Below, one piece after another: positions 33,807 through 45,674 of a DNA stretch of 64,000 bases (position 1 is its first letter; every line of letters starts with the position of its first letter). Both the position numbers and the translations under genes were made by a program. The notes under the pieces are model-generated. The model saw only the letters and a list, made by a program, of their open reading frames with translations, was not told the DNA's origin and did no database searches. The stretch is from Rhizomys pruinosus (Eukaryota > Chordata > Mammalia > Rodentia > Spalacidae): assembly GCA_009823505.1 (NCBI GenBank), contig VZQC01000396.1, positions 741,321 to 805,320 on the forward strand. Direction: 5' to 3'.

Positions 33807-33960
33807 AAATGGCCCCAGAGGCTCATGTAATTGGACCTTCAGCCCTGGTTGTTGGCACTATTTGGGGAAGTTGTGGAATGGTTAGTAGGTGGAGATGTGT
33901 CTGTGGTCTACATCCTTACCTCACATTGCCCCTAGGCTGGTTCTATAATTTGCCTGTGCC
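33807..33960 (+). mobile_element. MaLR LTR fragment
   Basis: aaatggccccagaggctcat and ggcactatttggggaagttg match the 5' half of MT-type LTRs in forward orientation. The rest is missing. Confidence 0.5.
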
Positions 33961-34319
33961 GGGCAGTGTTACAATCCACATGGATGCACAGGTATTTCTA
34001 ATGTGCGCTGTGCTGCCCAGGAGTGGTACTCCTGGAGCAGATGACAGTTATATTTTCAGCTCTCTGGAACTCCTCTGTGCTAGTTCCCATCATGGCTGTG
34101 CTAATTTGCATCTTACTACCAGTGTAACAGGGCTACATATTCCCTGTATCATCACCACTGTTTGTTGCTTTGCATTTTCTTGATGATCTCTGTTTTGACT
34201 GAGATAAGATGGAATCTGAATGAGGTTTTGATTTACATTTCCCTGATAGCTAAAGGTGTTGAGCATTTTTCATGTATTTGTCCATTTCTACTGGCCTTTT
34301 ACACTTTCATTACATTTAA

Positions 34320-34321
34320 TT

Positions 34322-34354
<33 letters not shown>

Positions 34355-34480
34355 CACACAAATGTACCACAGCACATATGTGGATGTCAGAGGACAAACC
34401 CTCAGAGATTGTTCTGTTTACTCTGTGGGCTCCAAGGGGTCACAGTCAGGTCCTCAGACTTGGCAGCAAGCACCACTTGT
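34320..34480 (-). mobile_element. B3-type SINE with (CA)n
   Basis: A CA run (34324-34352) is followed by acatatgtggatgtcagagg and a decayed body. Confidence 0.5.
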
Positions 34481-34761
34481 ATTTCCTATTTCAGAACATC
34501 TGTTTGGTTCACTTGGCTATTTATTCATTGGATTATTTCTTGTTTTATATTTAATTTTTGGGCATTTTAATATATTCTGGATATTAATCTCCTGTCAAAA
34601 GTAGCTAGCCAAGACCTTCTCCCTCCTGCAGGTGGTCTCTTCGCTCTACTAATTGTGTCTTTGGCTCTGCGGAAACCTTTTAATCTGATGAAACCCCATT
34701 TGTCAATTCTTGTTACTTCCTGAACTATTGGACCCTCATTCCAAAAGTGATACCCTCTGCC

Positions 34762-34980
34762 CATCTTTTGAGACAGTGTTTCAGGTAGCTCACGCTGTCC
34801 TCAAACCCATGTATCTGAGGGGGACCTTGGTCTCTGAGTCTCTTGCCTCCGTCTTCTGAGTAACGAGACTACAGATGTGAGCTACCATGTCCAGTTTACG
34901 TGGTGCTGGGGAAGCGAAGCTGGGCTTAGTGCGTGCCTTGTGGGCCCTACCAACTCACTGAGCGATTTCCAAGCCCTGCC
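34762..34980 (-). mobile_element. B4-type SINE, diverged
   Basis: cttttgagacagtgtttcag, actacagatgtgagctacca, and a degenerate head (actcactgagcgatttccaa). Confidence 0.55.
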
Positions 34981-35611
34981 TATGCTGTGTTCCTGTTTTC
35001 ATTTAATTCTTGGCATTTTTCAATTTCCCCTTTATTTCTCCCAATGACACATTGATCATTCAAAAGTATGTATGTTCATTCCCTGTGTATCTGTATAGGG
35101 TCTGTAATCGCTCTAACTGTGGTTTCTAGGTTTATTCCATTACGATCATGTAAGATGCAATATGTTACTTCAGGTGCTTTGCATTTGTTGAGTCTGATTT
35201 ATGTCCTAAAAGATGGTCTGTTTGGAGAAAGTTCCATGAGCTTCTGAGAAGAACGTGTATTGGAGAGAGTATTTTCTAGATGTCTAGTAAATCCATTAGA
35301 TCTATAATGTAGTTTAACTCTGGTATCACTTTGGGTGTTTTGGTGAGTGGGAACTGACATCTTCTATCACTGTATTGGAGGCTATCTGGAACTTTAGGTC
35401 CGGCTGTGTTTGTTTTATGAAGTTGGATGCATAAACATCCCTGTCCCTTCTGATCTTGGCCTGGCACCTGTCTTGTCATTATGAGCAGAGGTGCTTCTGC
35501 TTGCTTCTGGTCTTCATTTGCTTGGAACATAATTTTCCATCCTTTTACTTTCAATCTATGTCATGGTCAACAAGGCAGGTTTCTTGCAGACAGCAAGTTG
35601 TTGGGTCTATT

Positions 35612-35776
35612 TTTTTCTTTTTTCTTTTTTTTTTCTTTTTGAGATAGGGTCTCCCTTTAGTCCCAGCTGTCTTGGAGCTTGCTACCTAGACCAGGCTGGC
35701 CTTGAATTCACAGAGATCCTCCTGCCTCTGCCTCTCGACTGCTGGGATTAAAGGTATGCACCACCATGCCGGGCAG
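35612..35776 (-). mobile_element. B1 SINE
   Basis: T/C-rich tail, gagatagggtctccctttag, full antisense body, caccatgccgggca. Confidence 0.88.
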
Positions 35777-35990
35777 GTCTCATTTTAAGTCCAATTAGAT
35801 AGCTGTTGATTACCTCCAAGAAAAAAGTGTCACTACTACTGTGCCAGCCATCGTTGTCGTTATTAGGCCTCAAAAGCCTACTGAAAAATGCAATACAATA
35901 TCTGAACATGTGTAGCTGAAGGCTATATAACAAGGAACTCAGTGCCAAATAGGAGAAACCTCCCTGCAAGTTGTTGATCAGGGTAGTTCA

Positions 35991-36368
35991 GCAACATGAA
36001 GGGACTCCCAAAATGACAACCTGGGCTATTGCAGTAGCCCTTGATTGCCTCCCAGACTCTGAAGGTGAGACCCTAATGCTGAGGACAGTGCATACCTTGG
36101 ACACGGGATTTGGACCAATGGGGATGGAGCCCCCCTCCCTAAAGACTAGCTCTGGTAGTTTTGGAGGTTGCTATGCAAATCAGTAAGGGAGAAAAATCCT
36201 TCAATGGTCCAAGCCAGCTTTGATCCCTTTTGTGTCTCAGACTGGCAAGGAGCAATTTGGTGCAATGTATTTCTCCCTTAACTAGACTGGCTCCCTTAAC
36301 TAGACTGGATCACTTTTGCTGTGAGCTCCAGGAGATGGGAAAATGTAGGGCGCTTGGATATAACTACA
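35991..36368. other. unassigned DNA, possibly retroposon-derived
   Basis: The stretch resembles rodent L1 3' UTR material I cannot place firmly. A 15-bp motif (cccttaactagactgg) is duplicated in tandem near 36277-36308. Confidence 0.3.
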
Positions 36369-36562
36369 TTGGTCTTTTTCTTTTCTTCTCTTCTTCCTTC
36401 CCCTCCTCCTTCTCCTATCCCTCCTTTTTGAGGAAGACTCTTATGATGTAGCTCTGGCCGGCCAGGAATTCTATGTAGACCAGGTTGGTCTGGAAATCAC
36501 AGTAATCTGCCTGCCTCTGCCTCCTGCGTGTTAGGATTAAAGGCATGACCACCATACCCAAG
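36369..36562 (-). mobile_element. B1 SINE with long pyrimidine tail
   Basis: About 50 bp of C/T tract followed by a diverged antisense B1 (gtagaccaggttggtctgga, ctgcctgcctctgcctcctg). Confidence 0.75.
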
Positions 36563-36968
36563 TACAGAGACTTTTTGGCTCCTAAAGCAGTAAGCTCAGC
36601 TAAGACCTTAAAAGTAGCATTCCGTGTTTCCACTAGGAAAAGAATTCCCAGGGCCAGCGTGCTGTGCGTGACAGTCCTTTCTGCTCAGCCTCCATTTCCG
36701 CAGCGCGCGGGGGCCTGTCTAGTCCTGGTGCACGTCTCCAGTGTTCCTTCTTTCATCTCTGCACCACTGTCTCCCACACCGCCACATACATTTAATTCTG
36801 GGGCACGCTTTTCCACCCTCTGTTCCACTCTTAGTCAGTTCTGTCCACAGCTAAACGTTCCCGGCCCCCAGTCATGTCAGAGCATGGCTGTCCTGCTGTA
36901 GAGCGTCTATACTGCTGAGAATGGGTTCTTTGTGTGCTTCTCGGCCACCACGCTGCAGCTTCCCTGTT
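36563..36968. other. unassigned DNA
   Basis: Nothing recognised. Confidence 0.35.
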
Positions 36969-37039
36969 TTTTTTTTTTTTTATTTATTTCTGTATGTGTA
37001 TGAATGTTAACTTAACTGCTAGGCTATCTCTCCAGCCCA
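36969..37039 (-). mobile_element. B2 SINE with large internal deletion
   Basis: The T-run and tgtatgtgtatgaatgt of the 3' end join directly to aactgctaggctatctctcc of the 5' head. About 170 bp of body are missing. Confidence 0.75.
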
Positions 37040-37179
37040 TTCCCTGGGGTTTTCTATATCCACCATCGCACTCTCTGCACACTGAGTGGTTTGGTTTGCT
37101 CCTTTCCATTTTCGGTGCCCTTCACTTCCTTCTCTCCTACATCCTCTGGCTAGGACAGCTAGTGCTGTTTTAAACAAAA

Positions 37180-37790
37180 GTGGCCGTCTTTGTCTTGCTT
37201 CAGATCTTAGAAAAAAATCGTCCAATTTTCCTCATTTGGTATTTGCCGGGATATGTCATATGTGATCTTTATTGTGCTAAGATACATTTCTTCTACACTG
37301 AGAGTTTTATCATAAAGCAACGGCTCCTGCTGCGTGCTTTTTCTGCATCTGTTGGACGCTCTTTGCTGTGTGTCTGACTCAATATTCACAGCTACTCATC
37401 TGCATTTGTTGAGCCATCTTTGCATCAGTGAGATGAGTCCTGCGTGATCCTGGAGAAGGACCTTCATGATGTGCTGATTAATTTCCTAGTATTTAGTCAA
37501 TGAGTTTACATCTATTTTCATCAGGGATATTGACCTATAACTTTTTTTGGTCTTTTTTGACAGGGTCTCCCTGTAGCCCCAGCAATTCTGGAACTCACTC
37601 TGTAGACCAGGCTGGCCTTGAACTCACAAAGATCCGCCTGCCTCTGCCTCTCCAGTGCTAGGATTAAAGGCGTGCGCCACCACGTCAGGCTAATTTTTAT
37701 TTTTTAAAATCACATTCTTACTTGGTTTTGGTATCAGGGTAAGACTGGAAGGTCTCCCCTACCTTTGATTTTAAAAACATTTTGTGAAGA
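37180..37790 (-). mobile_element. L1 ORF2 fragment with nested B1
   Basis: Antisense reverse-transcriptase-region sequence, ending with a ggttttggtatcagggtaa stretch, with a B1 at 37535-37692. Confidence 0.5.
37535..37692 (-). mobile_element. B1 SINE
   Basis: tgacagggtctccctgtagc through the complement of the B1 start (cgccaccacgtcaggct). Confidence 0.9.
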
Positions 37791-37799
37791 ACACCATAT

Positions 37800-38381
37800 C
37801 TTTTTTTTTTTTTTTTTTTTTTTTTCTTTTTTGTTGGGATCTTAATGTCAGTACGGTCTACCATCGGTAGTCCCAGCTAGTCCTGGACTCACGTCTGGTC
37901 AGACCAGGCTGGCCTTGAACTCACAAAGATCTGCCTGCTCTGCCTCCTGAGTGCTGTGGAATTTAATACAGGGTGTGGTGCCACACCAGACATGACCCAG
38001 CTAGAACAAACCAAATATACTATTATTATGTTAAAGTTTTCATGTGATATGACTGTACGTTGTTGTCAGTAGGTTTGTGCACCCGTGGTCATGCAGTGCC
38101 ACGGACGTACGAGAATTAGGGAACGCTAGCGGGATCTCACACCTGGCACAGCTGGCACTATGGTCAAAGAGACTGTCGCACTTCAGCCTCAGTGGTACCT
38201 AAGTGATGGGTGCTGTGTACTGCCAGCAATCCGCGGAGTTCTCTGCAAGAGACTTGGTGCTCTTAACCATCTGAAACCTCGTCTCGTCAGCGCCCAAGAA
38301 CCCGATATCATTTCAAATGTTTGGTATAGCTAATCTAAAGGAAATTGAACACTCGGTCCTGGGCTTTTCTTTGTTTATTTT

Positions 38382-38415
<34 letters not shown>

Positions 38416-38759
38416 GGTTTCCCTGTAGCCCCCGCGGTCCCGGAACTCCCCTGTAGACACTGGCCTTGAACCCCAAGAGTCCACTGCCAGCTGGGCCTCC
38501 CAATAGTGCATAGGATTACACACATGGCTGCGCCCCCTACGCTAGCTATGGGCTGATGCGGTTACGCTGAAGAACGCTATCGGATGACGGAGTCAATCTC
38601 GTGTTTTTTTCGCAGGCTATTAGTGCGGGCATATTGCTATTCAATTATTGGAAGCATATGGATGAGCTCATGGAATTTATCCAGGTCGTTTTCAATTAGC
38701 TTTTATACACTTTGTTGCGTGGCAGATAGTGATTTAGTAACAATAGAATCCTTAAGCGC
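37800..38759 (-). mobile_element. two B1s and a B2 in an error-rich block
   Basis: B1 at about 37800-37965, B2 at about 38040-38285 and B1 at about 38385-38510 can be recognised, but each is riddled with small indels unlike any other SINE in the window. 38511-38759 cannot be assigned. Confidence 0.6.
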
Positions 38760-41700
38760 CGCTGCGTATTGCGCTCTATCAGCTGCAGTGTCTCTGTCTG
38801 CGTCTCTGTTTTGGTGCTATCAGCTGTATGTCTCTGTTGTGCATCTCTGTTTTGGTGCTATCAGCTGCAGTGTCTCTGTCTCCATCTCTGTTTGGGGTGG
38901 CATATCGACCGCTGCAGGAGGTGTCTACTGGCTGATCTCTGTTTTGGAGGTGCATATGCAGCTGCAGTGTCTCTGCATGGCAGTCTCTAGATTTGGCGCT
39001 ATCAGCGTGCTAGTGTCGTCTGACTGCATCTCTAAGATTGTCAGGTGCTATCAGCTGCGTGTCTCTGTTTGCATCTCTGATTTGGTGCTATCAGCTGCGA
39101 TGTCTCTGTCAGGTCTCCGGATTATGTGCTATCGAGCGAGCAGTGGTCTCGGGTCGGCATCTCTGTTATTTCTGGTGCTATCCACTGCAGTGTCCTGCTG
39201 GTCTCGTTGGCTATCAGTGCATGTTCATCTTGTGTGCTATCAGCTGCATATGTGCTCGTGTCTGCATCTCTGCTTTGGGGTTGACTACACACTGCAGTGT
39301 CTGTACTTCTGCAGCTCTGAGATTTTGCAGTGTGCTATCAGCTGCAGTGTCTGCTGTTCGAGCTCATCTCTGTTTTCCGGCTGCATTCACTGCAATGTCT
39401 CTGCTTTGCAATCGTCTGATTTGGGCTATCAGATGCAGTGTCTCCGGATGCTCCTGCATCGCGTTTTGTGGTGCTATCAGGCTGCATTGTCTCAATGGTC
39501 TCGAATCTCTGTTTGGGTAGCAGCTGCATGTAGCTCTGTCTCATTCGTGTTTGGTGGCTATCAGCTGCATGTTCATGATCTACTGCATCTTTGTTTTGGG
39601 CTATCAGCTTTCGATGTCTCTGTCATCTTTTCTATGGTCGCGATCAGCTGTGTGTCTTGCGCATCTTTGTTTTGGTGCTTATCAGGCGGCAGTGTCACTT
39701 CTGTACTGTTGGTGACAGTCCCTGCTGTCATGTCTGCATGCATTGTTTGGCTATCAGCTGCAGTGTCATCTGTTCGTCATGCTTCTGATTTGGTGCTATA
39801 GCTGCAGTGTCTCTGTCTGCATCTCTGTTTGGTGCTATCAGCTGCTGTCTCTGTCTGCATCTCTGTTTTGTTGCTATCAGCTGCGATGTCTCTGCTGATC
39901 TCTTGTTTGGTGTGCTATCAGCTGCAATGTCTCATGTCTGCATCTCTGATTTGGTGCTATCAGCTGCAGTGTCCTGTCTGCATCTCTGTTTTGGTGGCGT
40001 GATCAGCTGCGATGTCTCTTGTCTGCATCTCTGATTTGGTGCTATCAGCTGCAATGTTCGTGTCTCAGTCTCTGATTTGTGCAGTGCTATCAGCTGCAAG
40101 TGTCTCTGTCGCTGCATCTCTGTATTGGCGTGCTATCAGCTCATGTCTCGTGCATCTCGTTGTGCTAGTCAGCTCTATGTTCATGTTTGCATCTCTACTG
40201 GGTGTGCAGCTCGATGTCTCTGTTCATCCTGATTTGGTGCTATCAGCTGCGTGTCTCGTGTCTGCATCTCTGATTTGGTGCTTCCTGCATGTCTCTGTTT
40301 CACTCTGTTTTGGTGCTATCAGCTGCAATGTCTCTGTCTGCATCTCTGATTTGGGCTACGAGCTAGCTGCATGATGTCTCTGCTGTCATCTCTGTTGGTG
40401 CTATCAGTGCATAGCTGCTTGCTGCATCTCATGATTTGGGCTATCAGCTCAGTCTCTGTCTGATCTCTGTTTTGGTGCTATCAGCTGCAGTGTCTCTGTC
40501 TGCATCTCTGTTTTTGGTGCTATCAGCTGCAATGTCTTGTCTGCATCTCTGATTTGGTGCTATCAGCTGCAGTGTCTCTGTCTGATCTCTGTTTTGGTGC
40601 TATGAGCTGCGATGTCTCTGTCTGCATATCTGTTTTGGTGCTATCAGCTACAGTGTCTCTGCATCTCTGTTTTGGTGCTATCAACTGATGATGTCTCTGC
40701 GCATCTTGTTTTGGTGCTATCAGCTATAGTCTCTGTCATCTCGTTTGGTCTATCAGCTGCATGTGCTCTGTTTCATCTCTGTTTGGGTGCTATCAGCTGC
40801 AATGTCTATGTATGCATCTCTGATTTGGTGCTACCAGCTGCGATGTCTATGGCTGCATCTCTGATTTGGTGCTATCCAGCTTGCAGATGTCTCATGTGCT
40901 GCATCTCTGATTTGGTGCTATCCAGCTGCTGATGTCTATGTGCTGCATCTCTGATTTGGTGCTACCAGCTGCGATGTCTTGCTGCATCTCTGATTTGGTG
41001 CTATCAGCTCGCAGTGTCTCTGTCTGCATCTCTGTTTTGGTGCTATCAGCTGCAATGTCTATGTCATGCATCTCTGATTTGGCTGCTACCAGCTAGCAGA
41101 TGTCTCATGGCTGCATCTCTGATTTGGGGCTATCAGCTGCATGTCAGTGCATGTATTGTCTACTGCTCATGCATTTGCGTATGCTGTATCAAAATTCCTG
41201 ATGCTATTGTCTGTCCATATTCGACTGCGCGGTCTCTGCATGCTCATGATTTTGGGTGCTCGATCAGCGCGTGCAGTGTCCCGGTTTGCATCTCTGTTTT
41301 GTGCTATCAGCTGCATGTCTATGTCTGCATCTTTGATTTGGTGGCTTATCAGCTGCAGTGTCACTGTTGCATCTCTGTTTTTGTGCTATCAGCTGCAATG
41401 TCTCTGCATCTCTGATTTGGTGCTATCCAGCTTGTGCATGTTTCTTCTGTTTCATCTCTGATTTGGGTGCTATCAGCGGCAGTGTCTCTGTCGTGCATCT
41501 CTGATTTGGGCTATCAGCTCGATGTCTCTGTATCTCTGATTTGGTGCTATCAGCTGCATGTCTCTGTTTGCATCTCTGATTTGGTGCTATCAGCTGTGCA
41601 ATGTCTCTGCATCTTTGTTTTGGTGCTATCAGCTGTGATGTCTCTGCATCTTTGTTTTGGTGCTATCAGCTGTGATGTCTCTGCATCTTTGTTTTGGTGC

Positions 41701-43280
41701 TATCAGCTGTGATGTCTCTGCATCTTTGTTTTGGTGCTATCAGCTGTGATGTCTCTGCATCTTTGTTTTGGTGCTAGTCAGCTGCATGATGTCTCTGTCA
41801 TCTCTGTGTTTTGGTGCTATCAGCTTCGATGTCTCTGATCTTTGTTTTGGTGCTATCAGCTGCAGTGTCTCTGTCTGCATCTCTGTTGGTGCTATCAGCT
41901 GCAGTGTCTCTGTCTCATTCTGTTTTGGTGCTATCAGCTGCAATGTCTCTGTCTGCATCTCTGATTTGGTGCTATCAGCTTGCGATGTCTCTGTCATCTC
42001 TGATTTGGTGCTATCAGCTGCAGTGCTCTGTCTGCATCTCTGTTTTGGTGCTATCAGCTGCAGTGTATCTGTCTGCATCTCTGATTTGGGGCTATCAGCT
42101 GCAGTGTCTCTGTCTGATCTCTGTTTTGGTGCTAGGTGCTATCAGCTGCAATGTCTCTGTTTGCATCTCTGATTTGGTGCTATCAGCTGCAATGTCTATG
42201 TCTGCATCTCTGATTTGGTGCTATCAGCTGCAGTGTCTCTGTCTGCATCTCTGTTTTGGTGCTATCAGCTGCAGTGTCTCTGTCTGCATCTCTGTTTTGG
42301 TGCTATCAGCTGCAGTGTCTCTGTCTGCATCTCTGATTTGGTGCTATCAGCTGCAGTGTCTCTGTCTGCATCTCTGTTTTGGTGCTATCAGCTGCAGTGT
42401 CTCTGTCTGCATCTCTGTTTTGGTGCTATCAGCTGCAGTGTCTCTGTCTGCATCTCTGATTTGGTGCTATCAGCTGCAGTGTCTCTGTCTGCATCTCTGT
42501 TTTGGTGCTATCAGCTGCAGTGTCTCTGTCTGCATCTCTGTTTTGGTGCTATCAGCTGCAGTGTCTCTGTCTGCATCTCTGATTTGGTGCTATCAGCTGC
42601 AGTGTCTCTGTCTGCATCTCTGTTTTGGTGCTATCAGCTGCAGTGTCTCTGTCTGCATCTCTGTTTTGGTGCTATCAGCTGCAGTGTCTCTGTCTGCATC
42701 TCTGATTTGGTGCTATCAGCTGCAGTGTCTCTGTCTGCATCTCTGTTTTGGTGCTATCAGCTGCAGTGTCTCTGTCTGCATCTCTGATTTGGTGCTATCA
42801 GCTGCAGTGTCTCTGTCTGCATCTCTGTTTTGGTGCTATCAGCTGCAATGTCTCTGTTTGCATCTCTGTTTTGGCGCTATCAGCTGCAATGTCTCTGTTT
42901 GCATCTCTGATTTGGTGCTATCAGCTGCAATGTCTCTGTTTGCATCTCTGTTTTGGTGCTATCAGCTGCAATGTCTCTGTTTGCATCTCTGTTTTGGTGC
43001 TATCAGCTGCAATGTCTCTGTTTGCATCTCTGATTTGGCGCTATCAGCTGCAATGTCTCTGTTTGCATCTCTGATTTGGCGCTATCAGCTACAATGTCTC
43101 TGTATCTCTGATTTGGCGGTATCAGCTGCGATGTCTCTGTTTGCATCTCTGATTTGGCGCTATCAGCTGCAATGTTTCTTTTTTCATCTCTGATTTGGTG
43201 CTATCAGCTGCAGTGTCTCTGTTTGCATCTCTGATTTGGCGCTATCAGCTGCAATGTCTCTGTTTGTATCTCTGATTTCG
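38760..43280. repeat. 41-bp satellite-like tandem array, about 110 units
   Basis: The unit runs gctatcagctgcagtgtctc, tgtctgcatctct, g(a/t)tttggt. tatcagct occurs at exact 41-bp steps from about 42181 to 43090 (for example 42181, 42222, 42263). Between about 42212 and 42740 the GATTT/GTTTT variants follow a three-unit order (A-T-T), a 123-bp higher-order repeat. The left part is full of indels. 41601-41770 holds near-identical 37-bp units. The unit has no plus-strand stop in any frame, which explains the 405- and 460-codon frames. Confidence 0.95.
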
Positions 43281-43460
43281 AGTTTTCTGTTTTTCTTAGT
43301 CTAGCTTCCGATGTCCCTATTTTGGTCTTTCATAAGAGCATTGATTTCATAATCTCTCTTTATACTCTGATCTTTATTTTGTCTTTGAGTTCCTTGAGAT
43401 GCACTCTTATGTTGCTTACTTAATATCTGTCTACTTTTTGATATGTGTTACTGCTATTAC
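43281..43460 (-). mobile_element. possible L1 ORF1 remnant beside the array
   Basis: The minus strand reads like a charged coiled coil (KELKDKIKI) with stops, similar in style to ORF1 sequence at 63780-64000. This is a weak match by eye. Confidence 0.3.
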
Positions 43461-43504
43461 CCTCCCTCCTAGAATTGCTTTTGATGTTTTCTATTTTGTG
43501 GTCA

Positions 43505-43875
43505 GTGTGAGGCTTACCAAACACAGATGCTATGCTTTGGGCCTGAAATGTCTACAGGCCCACATGTTTGGACATTTGGTCCCCGGCTGGTGGCATTGCT
43601 TTGGGAGGTGTAGGATCTTCAGGAGGTGGGCAGTTATAGGTGGGGACTGAGAGTTATACCCACCACTGCATCCAGTCCAGCTCTGTCTACTTTCTGCCTG
43701 CTGTGATGTGACCAGCAGGCAGCTTGCTCTGCCAGGAATACACTGCTTCTGCTGCCTTCCCTTCCCTGCCATGATGGACTATATCCCTGAACCATGAACA
43801 CAAACACCCTTGCTCCCTTACATTGCTTGTCTCAGGCATCTGGGTACAGCAATAAGGAAAGTAGCTGATAAAACA
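43505..43875 (+). mobile_element. MaLR (MT-type) solo LTR
   Basis: Forward LTR landmarks in order: gtttggacatttggtccccg, gctggtggcattgctttggg, ccatgatggactatatccct, and an end with caataaggaaagtagctgat. Confidence 0.65.
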
Positions 43876-44050
43876 TCTTATATTGATAATAGGTTATTTC
43901 AAACAAATAACAACTTGAACATTGGTCACGGCAAAAAAGAAAAATATATCCCATACTTTAACTCCATCCATTCCTAAATTTAAAATTTTTAATGTCTCAA
44001 TTTACAAGTATATACTATTAAGTTCTTTTTGTACTAACTAATAAGTTCTT

Positions 44051-45674
44051 TTTTGTTGTTAGAGTAAAATCACTTCTAGGTTGTTCTTTTTTTCACATAA
44101 ATTTATTATTTTTTTAACAAATCTAGACCCATGTTCCCATCCATTCCCCCACCCCGCCAGAGCTCATGCATTCTTCCAAACATGCTTTTCATCTCTTTCT
44201 CATCTTTCTCAATATTCTCCATAAGGAAGTTGACTGTTTTGAACAGAAGTTCACTGTTTCGGTCAGTTCTTTGATGCAGTCCTTTCTGTTGTTGTTGTTG
44301 TTGTTGTTGTTGTTTCCAATATGCATTACGCCCAACTGCTTTGGACAAAAGCTCAGGGGGTCCTACACAAGAAATACTTACAACTAGGTAATTGGCACTA
44401 GCATCCACAGATGAGGGATACCATTCATTGTTTGTTTTTCTGGGACTGTGTTACTTCACTCAGCATGATGTCTTCTAGCTCCAGCCATTTTCCTGCAAAG
44501 CTCGTGATGTCGTCTTTCTTTACTGCTGCATAGAACTCCATTGTGTAGATGTACCACATTTTCTCTATCTACTCGTCAGTTGAGGGGCATTTAGGTTGGT
44601 TCCAGCTCCTTGTTACTGTGAAGAGAGCTGCAATAAACATTGCCGTGCATGTATCTCTGTGGTGGCATAAGTCTTGAGGGTACATGCCCAGGAGTGGTAT
44701 GGCTGGGTCGGGTGGCAAGTTCATTCCAAGTCTTCCAAGGGTTCTCCACACTGCTTTCCATAGTGGCTGTACGAGTTTACATTCCCACCAGCAGTGGATG
44801 AGTGTTCCCCTTTCCCCACAACCTCTCCAGCACTTGGTATCATTTGTTTTCTTGATCCTAGCCAGTCTTACTGGAGTAAGATGATATCTTAAAGTGGTTT
44901 TGATTTGCATTTCCTTAATGATTAGTGATGTTGAGCAGTTCTTGAGGTGTTTCTCAGACATCTCTAATTCCTCGCTTGTGAAGTCTCTGTTCAGTTCTTT
45001 GCTCCATCTATTGAGCGGGTCGTTTGTTTTCTTTTTTCTTTGTTTTTTGAGTAGTTTATATATTCTGGAAATCAATGCTTTGTCAGATGTATCTGCAGTG
45101 AAGGTTTCCTCCCACTCTGTGGGATTTCTCTTCACTTCCTTGATTGTTTCTTTTGATGTACAGAAGCTTTTGAGTTTGATGAGGTCCCATTTGTCAATTG
45201 TCGACCTTAATTCTTGTGCAGCTGCTGTCTGATTTAGGAAGTCTTTTCCTACGCCTATGTCTTGTAGTCTGCTGCCAACTTTTTCTTCTATCACCTTCAG
45301 AGTTTGGGGTTTCACGTTGAGGTCTTTAATCCATCTGGAGTTGACTTTTGTACAGGGCGAGAGGTAGGGGTTTAATTTCATTCTTCTACAAGTGGTGATC
45401 CAGTTTTGCCAACACCACTTGCTGAAGATGCTGTCTTTTCTCCATTGTGGTTTCTTGGCCCCCTTGTCAAATATAAGATGGCTGAAATTGTATGTGCTCA
45501 GATTTGGATCTTCGGTTTTGTTCCATTGGTCAACAGGTCTGTTTTTGTGCCAGTACCAGGCTGTTTTTATGACTATAGCCCTGTAGTATAGTTTGAAGTC
45601 TGGTATAGAGATCCCCCCTGTGTAGCTCTTTTCACTCAGGGTTGTTTTGGCTATTCATGGTCTTTTGTTTTTCC
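44051..45674 (-). mobile_element. young 5'-truncated L1
   Basis: Antisense L1 3' UTR (44051-44560, with a (GTT)n run at 44287-44312) and the last 270 or more codons of ORF2. Target duplication actaataagttctt is perfect (44037-44050 and 45675-45688). Confidence 0.9.
44569..45381 (-). pseudogene. L1 ORF2 C-terminal part
   Basis: An open frame of 270 codons ends with the C-terminal domain of ORF2p. A CCHC knuckle is visible: C184, C188, H196, C201 in [21 protein letters not shown]2p is the endonuclease and reverse transcriptase of L1, but both catalytic domains lie upstream and are missing through 5' truncation. The frame stops at CPSTDE because a TAG stands where L1 ORF2 normally continues with Trp. 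The next codons on that strand (atgtggtacatctacacaat) still match the normal C-terminus. The first Met is internal, not the real start. Confidence 0.88.

Larger units (their letters stand above)
33961..35990 (-). mobile_element. old L1 fragments with nested SINEs
   Basis: Antisense ORF2 sequence (for example tgaaaccccatttgtcaatt near 34688 and ggtttcttgcagacagcaag near 35577) with frame breaks. It is interrupted by a B3 (34320-34480), a B4 (34762-34980) and a B1 (35612-35776). Its right limit is uncertain. Confidence 0.6.

Noticed and set aside
38584..39801. 405-codon open frame
   Set aside because: Same array in the error-rich block. It exists only because random indels shift between frames that are all open.
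41811..43193. 460-codon open frame with hydrophobic 41-residue repeats
   Set aside because: It is the 41-bp array read through. The unit has no stop in any plus frame, and 3 x 41 bp gives the 41-residue period. No start context, promoter or flanking coding sequence.
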